From the NCBI GenBank assembly GCA_025618425.1, contig CM046849.1, forward strand, positions 33,158,336 through 33,222,335: a stretch of 64,000 bases of DNA, given 5' to 3'. The position numbers and the translations under genes were made by a program. This stretch comes from Heliocidaris tuberculata. Its lineage: Eukaryota; Echinodermata; Echinoidea; Camarodonta; Echinometridae. Below the pieces are notes generated by a model, which ran no database searches, was not told the origin of the DNA, and worked only from the letters and a program-made list of their open reading frames with translations. This document shows, one piece after another, positions 44,275 to 55,054 of this stretch (position 1 is its first letter; each line of letters starts with the position of its first letter).

Positions 44275-45080
44275 ATGGAAAATTCAACGGTTCTATCCCC
44301 TGATCTTGTGTCATCGAGCGGACCGATGATGGTCACTTCGCCGGCCGGTACGGTGGATCCGGACGAAGGGTTTCGATTCACGGACTACAAACAACGCGCC
44401 TTCGTGGCTACGATGTTCATCCTCGCCAGCGTCCTCGGTACCGCGGGCAACTCCCTGGTCATTCTCGCGGTGGTATTCTCGAAGAAACTCCGGACGATCA
44501 CGAACGTTTTCGTCGTGAATCTCGCGGTGGCCGATCTTCTCACCTCGTTAATTCTTCCTTGGAATGCAGTAGCATTGTTATCTACAGAAGGCTGGCCACT
44601 CCCTGAGTGGGTTTGTAGCGCTGCTGCAGGACTCCTATTCACCTGTGTGGGATGCAGCACCTATACTCTAGCATCAATCGCCTTGAACCGATACATCTTA
44701 ATCACAAAACGTCTGCAGAGTTACCAAGCCATCTTCAAAGTTCGCAACCTGACTATCTGGATATCTCTAACCTGGATCATACCCTTCGCTCTGTGTTGCA
44801 TCCCTGGGTTCGTAGGCTTGGGCCATCTTGGCTACAATGAGAAATACAGCACTTGTAGTCAGGAATCTGCCCACCCACTCTCCAACTACTATGACATCCT
44901 TCAAGCTCTCGGTATCTACCCCATCCCCCTCGCCATCATCGTCGTCTGCTACGTCAAGATCTTTCTCCATGTTCGACATCATCTGAGGTCGATGCTGTCC
45001 TCGTCTGTATCGAGCCCGAGCAGTGTTGACAACGAGCTGTCATCATCGGCAGTCGATACATCAGTCCCTCACGTTAACAG
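44275..45080 (+). CDS. Class A GPCR, first coding exon (TM1-TM5), Moody/Tre1/melatonin-receptor-like
   Basis: Encodes 268 residues plus two bases. The start is the ATG in AACCATGGAA, a strong Kozak context. N3 is a glycosylation site (NST). TM1 has GNSLVIL (N59), TM2 LAVADLL (D87), and a disulphide pair C114-C194 links TM3 to extracellular loop 2. TM3 ends in N138-R139-Y140 in place of DRY. TM4 has W167, and TM5 is about 213-232 with P218. NRY is known in Tre1, Moody and melatonin-type receptors, and NRYILITK with the YSTCS loop fits that group, but the ligand cannot be named. After TM5 a serine-rich third loop runs to AACAG/GTTGGT; GTTG/GTAGTA 4 bp later is an alternative donor. TM6 and TM7 must lie in a later exon not found here. 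No stop or frameshift was seen. Confidence 0.88.
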
Positions 45081-46320
45081 GTTGGTAGTAACATGAAGTT
45101 TACAATGAATAGAATATCATACCTTCTAAATTAAACAAATACTTCTTCTACTTTTACTTTTACTTGAGGGAAGGGTACATCATGTACCGTACATGGTACA
45201 TGTAGTTACATACTTACTTGTCCTCATAATATTATGTGCACTAAGAATCAAGATTAGTATGATTAGTTTCCCAAGTAAGGAATATCTTTTCCACTTTTGA
45301 TAGATAATGATCAACATGATAAACCAAAAAAAAAAAAAAAAAATGTCTAAAGGCTGTAGCAGCAGCATTTCTAGAGTGGAGCACTTGAATGATTAAACTA
45401 CGTTGATCTGAAAATGTTACATTGGAAAACTGACAGTTTTTTTTCTTAGCATATCAGTTTATATTTTACAAATTTTTTTCAACTTTAATCTTCTTCAAGA
45501 TTATCTTGTCATTTCGAACACATCCCCAAGATACTCAGACAGACATGATACTTGATAGAACTGCTACTAGTAGTACTACTAGTACTTCTATTACCTGTTG
45601 TAATCAAATGAATGCCGTGATTGTCAAAATTCTATTATTTTGGCTTCCATGAAGAACAATGGAACCATTGTCATACTCTTGAATCATGTTCTTTATTCTT
45701 TTTTTAGCATAAGACCACTATTTCACTGGGAGGAATAGAAAGCAAACAGGAATCAACGAAAACGAAGCGCAAGATAATGTGATCCTGATTGTTTCCCTCT
45801 CCAAACACTCCGTTGATTGCATTGCAAAGTGCAATCCATCGTGTCAAAAAGTTTTTCCCACGTATTATTACACCTGACCACGCTAGAATAGGAACGAATG
45901 TCTGTGGTCGCCAGTCCATTGTTGTGTCATGTTGATTCTACTGCCGAAAATATCATTTCGAATCAGAAGACATCTCGGTCAGTCTGCCTTCGATTAATAC
46001 AGAATCACAAAGCAGGGACTTCAACGACTGGAGTATGAGCCCTCTATTTCATCTGAAAACAATTTCTCTTTGTTAGCCCCAAAAGCCATGAAATAAAAAG
46101 AGAATCTTTTCTCATTTTACATTAGTCCATCTGAAGCAAGTAATGATATTCCATATATATGTTGGTCCAGGCTACTAATGTGACTGACTTGGAGTAGGAC
46201 AAGAAACAGTTATTTTACTGAATGGATTTGGAATTCTGGTATATTTAGTAATTTTGGCTTAGAAGTATATGAGGTAAAATGGGCTAGAGACAGCGACGGA
46301 GGTTCAAAAACATCTACACT
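45081..46320. other. Probable GPCR intron, no exon found
   Basis: An acceptor-like TTATTCTTTTTTTAG at about 45692-45706 is followed by short frames that stop quickly and lack TM6/TM7. An A18 run is at 45336-45353. Confidence 0.45.
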
Positions 46321-46374
46321 GGTTTAGAGAAAGAGAGGGAGAGAGAGAGAGAGAGAGGAAAGGGGGGGGGGGTG
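46321..46374. repeat. (GA)n tract followed by G10 run
   Basis: GA dinucleotides then AAAGG and a G run, on the plus strand. Confidence 0.95.
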
Positions 46375-47360
46375 AGAAATATTGGAATCAGTCTGGTTGG
46401 TGAATGCTATGTAGGCTAAACTATACAATAGACATATGGGCCTATATGTATAGATAATTTTGTTTACAAGTGTCGGAACTTCCATCCCATTGCCATCGGA
46501 AATCATGGGATTAGTAACAAATGGCACAAAGAAATTGAAAGAATCAACTCAGTTGTTCAAGGGCGGGGGTCTCTTAGTCTTATCAATGCATATTCGGCAC
46601 AGTTATGAAAAAATATGCTAACGTATATGGTTACGATACAATACAATATCATCTATATACCCATCTGCTCACCATTTTACATGAAGATTGCGCTGCAGAA
46701 TAATAACTTTTCATGTCATATTGTCAAAGTATGCATTTTGCAATCTTCATCATACTTACCCCCCCCCCCCCTCTGAAAGATGTAACGACCTTGATTTTTT
46801 GTTTATGTGTTTGTTTGTTCAGTTTGCTTGTTGATTTCAGAGAATGTTTCAGTGATCTTCTCTGCAGTCTTTGCAGAATTCAAAAATGCAGATCTTTGAT
46901 TTTGATCAGCGTCATACGATCATAACGCTAAGTCGTGAAACACAGGTTTCGTTGTATTCTTGTCACTCTGTCTGTCAGACTAAATTCCCCTTCATACCCC
47001 TGACAATGAGTCTTCTAAAGTCTAGCATGGGACAAAGAAGATTCGTTTACAAGAACCAGACACGTACCTCGTACTATCAGTCTATGCTAGAAGTCGATAG
47101 GTTTGCGTCCGTCAAGTTCTTATCTGTTCATTGGAATAAACAGTCGTGTTTTGGGTATAAACAGCTAGAATTTATGAGCAAGATTGTGTTGGGCTCAACT
47201 GAACTGTTCTAGAAGTGATGTTTTAAGATACATGAAATATCTTTTGGATTGGATTAGAGTGCATGGGATTAGATTTTTCCAATACAGTTATTATGATTAT
47301 ATCTCAGTGAATTTTATGTAGGCCTACTTCAAACAATAATGTGTTTAAAAATATTGCAGT
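46375..47360. other. Intron or intergenic, no gene supported
   Basis: The 113-codon plus frame at 46871-47212 has no recognisable domain and no good splice flanks. Poly-C at about 46761-46771. Confidence 0.4.
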
Positions 47361-47361
47361 G

Positions 47362-47675
47362 ACCGTCTTTCATATTGTTTTTAATCTAGACTAATATCAC
47401 ATTATTACACAAGGAATTCAAAACATTAATAGTAGAATGAACCCACTTTAATGTCCTTCTACCCACCGCAGTAACTTAGCATAGCACTTAGCAGTCCTTT
47501 GTTATATTTTATGTTTAATTGAATGTTGAAATTCTTTTTGAGACCGTTTTTCATTATTGTTTTTAATCTAGACCGTTATCATGCTACTACACATTAACAC
47601 AAGGAATTAACAACATTAATAGTAGAATGAACCTGCTTTGTAGTTGTCGTTAGCCACCGCAGTTACTTAATTGTA
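47362..47675. repeat. Tandem duplication, two copies about 175 bp apart
   Basis: The blocks TTGTTTTTAATCTAGAC, ACACAAGGAATT and AACATTAATAGTAGAATGAAC, then CCACCGCAGT(A/T)ACTTA, occur twice in the same order (about 47376-47475 and 47555-47668). Confidence 0.85.
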
Positions 47676-48565
47676 TTTGTGAATTGTTTGGTTGGTTTCT
47701 GCACTATTGTTCACTAAACACCAGACTTAAAAATCCTTGAAACCCACAGACCCAAGTGTAGGCTCTTGAAACTAGATGTTAATGAACTGTGGTAGCAACA
47801 TTTTTGCATGGTCTTTTCAGTCATAAATACACATGGAGAGACACGGAGAGCAGTCCACCCATACGGAATAACCATATACATACGAAATACGAGCTATCTT
47901 TATAATCTACTTTCAGACAAGGTTTGCTGGAATATCGTTTATGTTTATGTTAAGTCAATAATTATTCGAATTGTAACAGCTTGATTGATTATGAGGCTGG
48001 GGTGTATTGGTGATGTTGACTCAGGCGTACAGGTAGGGGGCTTGGGGCTGTAGCCCTCCAAAAGTTCCACCCCACAAAAAAAAAAAAAAAAAAAAAAAAG
48101 AGGCAAGAACAAATTTCAAATTACCTACCGGAAATATGACACAATAACATTTTAATTAAAAGAAGGTCGATTTGCTTTGCCAATTGACAAATTGTGTCCC
48201 GTATGCCTATGCTCAGCCCCCTCAAAATTATTGGCTCATTACGCCACTGCTTTCAGATATGTACAAATGACATAATTATAACCATTCAAAGTACAATTTT
48301 GAAAGCAAAGCAAATCCATGATTGACTGTATACCGCCTGTTAAGTCATCCCCGAACTCATCACATTGGTATTTATTGGTATGTCATGAAGCTTTAGGAGA
48401 TGTACCGAACCACTGCCGGTTTTATGTCACAAACCATATAAATCATCTTTCTAAAGATCGAATTTGGTGGAACACAAAGCCAACGGGGGATGTGAATATG
48501 ATGTAAATTCAAGTTGAGTTGTTCCTAGCTGTAGACATCATGGATATGAAGAGGGGAGAAAGGAG
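47676..48565. other. Intergenic or intron, partial G-rich element
   Basis: A poly-A run is at 48076-48099. CATTACGCCACTG at about 48239-48251 looks like the right end of a hAT-type element, but a matching left end with a duplication was not found. Confidence 0.4.
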
Positions 48566-48571
48566 AGAGAA

Positions 48572-48624
<53 letters not shown>
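48566..48624. repeat. (GA)n microsatellite
   Basis: Pure GA run at about 48578-48623. Confidence 0.97.
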
Positions 48625-48626
<2 letters not shown>

Positions 48627-48918
48627 TGGTAATGAAATTAAATAACACAATTGTTATTTTGACCCAGTCAGTAACCCAGTTATTCAATAAAAGGAAAAAT
48701 AATATCATTACTGGATTATCAAAATGAAATGTACCCAGAAAAACATTTGTTAGTCGCAATGACGAGAAAGCGTTTACTCTACAGTAGTGTTCCATGGTGT
48801 TGTTTGTTTGTTTTTATTCATTTGCTTGACTTTGTTTTTGTTTTTTTGTTGTTGTTGTGTTGGGGATGTTTTTTTTCAAAGAGTTTTGTCAGTTTCCGTA
48901 GATTTGCTAGAATTTTAA

Positions 48919-49309
48919 AGGGATTCGGTAACTTTGTGGAGGCTTGATTTAATAAATTGTTGAATTCTGATATCTTTCTGTATAATGATGTTCAGAAGGA
49001 TAAATAAAGAGCCAGGCCTAGAAAGGTTTTCAAATATATAATGCTATTATTAAGATATCTATGACTGAATACTCCCATTTACGAAAGCGTATGGCCATAC
49101 CCTTTAGTCTAACACTGAGTCTATGGGGGGAAATGAGTCTGGCATTTCCGGTCACTTCCATTATGTTTACTTTTGTGAAGCACATGATGATTTTGAAGTG
49201 TTTTTTTTTTCCCGGGCTTCATTTTTACAACATATTACATACACTCGATAGCATGTAAGGCCAGGCAGCTCAGATTTTATCAAGCCTCTACAAAGTTACC
49301 ATATCACTT
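48919..49309. repeat. TTAA-flanked inverted-repeat MITE, family B, copy 2
   Basis: 391 bp with TTAA at 48915-48918 and 49310-49313. It is the reverse complement of the element at 35998-36368, with scattered differences. Confidence 0.85.
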
Positions 49310-49313
49310 TTAA

Positions 49314-51810
49314 ATGTTGATGTGGATTTGTTGACCAGTCGGTGGCATTGCACTACTTCAGTTTTGAGTGACCGACCTCAGACTTTAGGACGCACCCTTT
49401 CTCTCAATATTTTCACGAGTACCCCTGTGTCTTCTCCAGTAGTTTCCATTACTCTGAATAATACCAGAGTTGGTAGTGACTCCCTGATGATAAGGTTCGT
49501 AGACCTACTTTTACATGGTTTTGTTACTATCCATGCAGTATCCACTGCCCTCAAAATGATGATAAGCATGCGCAAGCTAGTTCAAACGTCGTGAAATGTA
49601 AAGTAATTTTGTTAAAGCTAGAATTTTTTCGTTTCTTTCAAAACGTATATTTGCAACCTGTGGTTTTATGAATGAATATTAATACGATATTTTATTAATG
49701 TTTTCATTTCCCAAAGCTTTCTTTTTTTCACAGATATGCGTTAGTTTGTAGGTTTTATCATTAATTAAGAAATACGGAAGAACCATTCAGGGGGCACTGG
49801 TTTAATGGGGGTTGGGAGGGGGGGAGGGGGCAATGATTATACAAGGTGGATGAAATGGGAAAGAACAAGGCCATCAAATGAGGTGTCGGGGTAGGAAGTT
49901 GTCGTATCATCCCCCCCCCCCCATTCGCCTCCTCCTCTCTCGTTCTCGCTCTCTATTTCTCTCTATACCTCTCTTTACAAAAAAAATTTCGCCTTTCGAT
50001 TTCTACGCCACTGATCTCCTGGACCCCGTAACACAAAGCTTAGCAATTGATCTTACGATCAACAAACCAGTCGTGCGATTGATATTTTGCGTTCAACTGC
50101 ATATCCAATTATATAGCAAGCAACTGCTTATTATTTGGTTACGGGACCCGGGAACATATGCGATTAATTCTAGTTTTTCATTGACAGATTGACAGAAATG
50201 ACTCTGCATGCCAATCATGTCAACTTACATGTCCATCAACGATCATGACTATTGTAGACTGAATTTTTCTGTGAGTTTGTGTGATATCAACAACTGATTG
50301 ATTACAAGGCTAGTGTTCGATAAAGACCATCAGGAAGATAAACAGGGAAGTGAAGAATGCATCCCATCTCATATTACTTTCATCCTTGACTTTCAATATC
50401 ATATTCCACTATGTTATCGTGAGAAAATGATCACCTATTAACTGTAATTAAAAAATATTCATGAAATCGTAGTTTTTATATGCTAGAATTTGACTTTATT
50501 TTGAGTGGAATAAAGGAGTGTAAGGAGAGACGATATAATTAGGGAAATTCCCAGGGATACGAAAAGAGCTGAGAAGTTATTAATATATATCATTTTCTAT
50601 GATAACAAACAACTTTACAAGTACCAGAAGCAAAACTTTAAATTAGGAGGAAATGTGTTGCTACATAGTTTTTTATTATGTCCTGCTAGAATAAATCAAT
50701 GTTACAACTAGGCCTAGTTATATCAAAGTGAATAATAATTATATCAGATGTCGCAATAGATACTTGTAAATGATATTAGCTGCTTGAACGATGAAGTTTA
50801 AACAATAGCCTACCCCTGTGGTATGTTGTTGTTGTTTTTTTTGGTCAAGTTGTCAACATAATGTTTCATCACTACATAAGTAAACCAAACACATTCAAAC
50901 TATCAAATGTTACTATTGGTACATGTACATATCAGGGTTAGCGCGATATTAATCAACTTGATTTAAATCGCATAGACTGCAAAAGAATCGCCTTTTAAAT
51001 AAAAAACAAAGAAATACACCCAAAAAAAATCGTTGTTGATTTTGTGGACCTGACAAGAAAAAAAAAAACCCACTAAAAAATAATTGGGTGATTAAAAAAA
51101 AAAAAATTGACTAAAAATTAATCCAAGTGAGAGTTTTTTGTATTCCAAATACTGTCTGATATTAGATCTACCAAAATAATCTACATTTATTTCTATTCTC
51201 TAGGAGCAAAATTTGTGGCAATAACTTAAAAATATCAAATAAATCAATTTTAAGTCCAATAAATCCGATAAAAAAATAATTTCCCCCCAAACCCTGGTAT
51301 AAAACAAACAAACAAACACGCAATTTTGAAGAAAGAAACGAAAATTTCTCCACCAATGTTTGCGTGTGAAATAGTGGGTCGTTGACATCTCCGATTGTAC
51401 ATGATGTCACTATGCTCTCTGAATCCATGTTGAATCTTATGTGAACATTAAAAAAAATCATTAAAAGCACCCAACAAAGAAAGCGTTTCTTACCCTTTTT
51501 TCAGATTCCCAAACTGGCAAGTTTATTTGTCGTATTTCTTGGTCACCTTGAGGATGTGTTTACATTCATCGCATTGTGGGTTCGTAAAATCAACGCCTGT
51601 GGAGGTTAGCCATTGTTAAGATTGTTTGATGAAAGGAAACTGAACACGACTCTTTTCTTCACTCGTTCTCTCAGCAGTCACCACGCTTTGACAAAAGCGA
51701 TTGATTATCAAAAACGATCACCTGTTTAATCGCCATCAGAGCTTTCATTTTCATTGAAGCTGAACAAAACTACTTGAAAAAATATGAGAATGAATGAGAA
51801 AGAAAAAAGG
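49314..51810. other. Intergenic or intron, nothing supported
   Basis: The frames at 49322-49594 (plus) and 49378-49575 (minus) overlap on opposite strands and match nothing I know. TACGCCACTG at about 50005-50014 is a possible stray hAT-type end. A-rich patches lie at 51019-51110. Confidence 0.4.
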
Positions 51811-51814
51811 GAGT

Positions 51815-51819
51815 AAAGA

Positions 51820-51851
<32 letters not shown>

Positions 51852-51890
51852 AGAGAGAGAGAGAGAGAGAGATAGGGGGGGGGGGGGGAG
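51815..51890. repeat. (GA)n tract followed by G14 run
   Basis: GA at about 51819-51872 with one AATGA break, then GATA and a G run (51875-51888). Confidence 0.95.
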
Positions 51891-52560
51891 GTTCAGGGAG
51901 AATATGATAGGGGTTGGGGGAGAAGGGGAGATGAATTTAGATAAAGCAAAAAAAGTGAATTGGAGAAGGGGAGGAGCATGCCGGAACTAGATTCTTGATA
52001 AGATTTGAATAAAACCCGAATTTATAACTTATAGTACAGAGTGCAGTAACACATTAAAGTTCGTTTATTCAATGAGTTCTGTAATAATTCCTTGGCTTAT
52101 TCATGAAGGACAAAACTTTGAGTGAAGAATGAAAAAGCAGGTCGCCGGCTTTTGAGTTTTATATATTAGCCCGCAGTCGTGAAAAGGGCCTATTGTAGTG
52201 CAGTAAAATGAGTCATGATTTGGTTCATGACGATAGACTGTACAACGGAATAGTTGTAAAGAAGGGACCATTCGTTTTTATTGGATGATTGATATACCAC
52301 GATGTGAGGAATTTACAAGGCTCTATAGAAACATTTTATTTTTAGCACCGGTTTTTATAACATTCGCGGCGTAGGGCCAACGAATGATACTTGAAGGTCT
52401 ACCGGGTACTTGAGTCAAGGAGTTACCAGATCTTGCTTGATTCATGACGAGAAAAGAAATCTGCCGTTTCAGACAGGAGCCATTTTGTGATAGCTTTGTG
52501 GCAAGCAAGCGCAGTGTACCCCCCCCCCCCCTGAGCCCTTCCCATTCATCTTGAGAATAT
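51891..52560. other. Intergenic or intron, nothing recognised
   Basis: Poly-C at about 52520-52531. The minus-strand frame 52323-52508 has no recognisable domain. Confidence 0.45.
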
Positions 52561-52650
52561 GTTGGTCCTTTCCAGTTTTTATTTCGTAATTATCTGCAAC
52601 CGCATTAGTTTATGTCAAATAAATAAATTGATTTGATTTGAGTTGAGTTT
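52561..52650 (+). repeat. LINE-like 3' tail
   Basis: GTTTATGTCAAATAAATAAATTGATTTGATTTGAGTTGAG pattern: a polyadenylation-like AATAAA followed by a short drifting repeat, as in other retroelement tails here. Confidence 0.4.
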
Positions 52651-55008
52651 GTATTTTGAAGTATATATTTAACTATATACGAGCTGTACAATTTTTTAGC
52701 TCCGTGATTCTGCTACTACTAGTCTAGATCCATTTCCCAAGACAATTTCACTGAGGGGGGGGGGGGGGGACTTTTTGGCCATGTTGAAACTTTGTCGTTT
52801 GATTGAGATTTTAGAAGTGGAACTACACATTTTATTTTATAAGTTAATGTCAATGTTCTATGAACGTAGTCGAAAGGCTATATTATACCAAAATGTATAG
52901 GCTCTCTGCCAACTGTACTCGAATTTATTCTATACCTTAGTCTAAACAAATAAAAAGTATTGAAAACTGATAAAAATATAACTAACTGATCGGCAACAAA
53001 CTTTGATTGCTAACGTTAAAATTTAACTGTATTCGACTTGAGAGATTTCCTTATCGCTAAATCAGTAGTGAGTACTAGGAGAAAGTTTGGTTTCGAACAC
53101 CTAGGGTTCTGAAGCCATGCAGAGTTAAAACGTCTACTGAAAATTATTTGTACGATTTATGATTGAGTGTCTTTTTAACTCTGTCTTTTACGAGGTTTGT
53201 AAAACACAGCTTATTGTTACTTTTAGCCAAAAAGTGAACAAAGAAAAATAATTGTGACCTAACAGTAACACACTTATGATGCATGATATTGATATGAAAT
53301 ATTATTGTATACCTGCCTGTAGAATAAGAGAAACATATCAGAAATATATAAAAGATTATTCTAAATTTCATTCACAATATCTTCTTAACAGCTTTGCAAG
53401 ATACCAATAGATTTAGAGGTACTGACATGTTCTCTTTGGCATTCCAGTAAAAAGAAAAATTCATCTGATCAACATGTGGCCCATGATAATTTATTATATT
53501 GTTATGATTTTGTGGATTCTATATCGTTTGATATAATGGGGGCGCTAAATGAGGGGAAGGATGTGTGCATTTGTAAGATATGTTTATAATAATTAATACA
53601 GCGTGATATTTTAGGCTTTTAACTTTAAATGTTCCTGTAGAAAACGTCTTTTTGTCCAGCTTGGCAGCTTCACATTTGTATAGTTTCACACATCTACGTG
53701 TGTTTCGTGCACTGATCATAGTTTTTAATTGATCTCGGAAATGGCATGCGTCTAACCACTTCTATAATAATGTGTGAATTGGTCTCTGTCTGGAGAACAT
53801 TAAGTAAAACAAGTGGAAATATCAGTTTCAAAAGCAGCGTGGGATAAGAGAGTATGTAAGGTAACCTCAAGTACGTTGTTCAAGAAGTTAATCAATGAAT
53901 AAATCAGGGTACCTTGATGGCCTAGTAAACCTCTGTAAATGAAATCCTGTGGTATTTTGAAAGACTGTACCAAGAGTATATATATTTGTCAATATTTTCT
54001 TTTAATTTCTTAAAGCAATTAATAATAGCGAGATGCTCCCAAAATAGACCCAAATGTCAAAGCTATATATGAAATTTAATTTTCTTGGAGGGAGCTGGTA
54101 TAAAGAGAATAACAATAATGTATCGCAAACAGGACCTTTGCAAATGAGACATGATAAATTGTTATGGTAATGTTGCTGCAGTCTGAATATTGATATAATT
54201 GGCTTTATTTTGACCCACTTTTGATCGCCTTAAAATATTAGAGTTCTAAACATTCTTTTGGAAGTTGCCCGACTCATGTCACGCTTCCATGCAGATAGGC
54301 CTATACCGTTCTATTCCGAGTCCAGCATACTGCATATAGTCTTACTTTGTAAACGACCAGCTTGCAAAATGAGGCTAAACATATCCTTCTTTTCAAATTC
54401 GGGTGCTACATTACGCTTTCTATTTCGACAACATTGGAAAAACGAGCAATCTGTAGAAGAATATATGTCTCTTTCTTTCCACTTCACCATAATCGATACC
54501 ACAGTACAGTAAACCGGTTATCATGAATGGCAGTCAAGGTCATTCATTCAAGACTCGATCTAATAAACCTTAGGTTAAACAGTTAATTGGCCAATTCTCA
54601 TGACTTCCCGGCCTGCGTGAAGTGACGTGATAATTGTGTTGTGTTTCAAACGCACTTGGTCGTGGAGTTCGAATGGTTTCGTTTTGCGTCTTTTGAAAAT
54701 GATATATATTATAATTTGTCTTTAGAGGCCCTTTCTTTCTTTATAGATATTGTTTACAAATCAACATAGTATAGTAACTTGTGACAGGTCTGCTTACAAC
54801 TGAAGATTGATATCAACTTGCGTAAAAGAGATTTATTATTATCTTTTATGCAGTAACTAAGACTAGAGCCGTGAGGTACATGTATATGGGGAAGATCACT
54901 TTCTGTGCATGTTTCATTGTGTTAGGATTGCTAGCATATTGAAAATGAATTACTTTTGTTGTGGGAAGGAAATGATTATAAATGAGAAAGTATAGATCAT
55001 GGAGAAAT

Positions 55009-55010
<2 letters not shown>
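52651..55010. other. Intergenic or intron, nothing supported
   Basis: Poly-G at about 52756-52769. Frames at 54258-54512 and others lack domain signatures. Confidence 0.4.
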
Positions 55011-55052
<42 letters not shown>

Positions 55053-55054
55053 GG
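55011..55054. repeat. (GA)n tract followed by G13 run
   Basis: GA dinucleotides to about 55042 passing directly into 13 G, then CGCG. Confidence 0.97.

Noticed and set aside
44385..44982. Minus-strand frames under the GPCR exon
   Set aside because: Antisense shadows of a well-supported coding exon.
45690..45800. Acceptor-like site as second exon of the GPCR
   Set aside because: With either donor the frame stops within about 25 codons and shows no TM6 or TM7.
48020..48251. hAT element ending in CATTACGCCACTG
   Set aside because: The putative left end (CAGGCGTACAGG) matches poorly and no target duplication is present.
49788..50014. G-rich element between CAGGGGGCACTGG and TACGCCACTG
   Set aside because: Ends match only loosely and flanking 8-mers differ.
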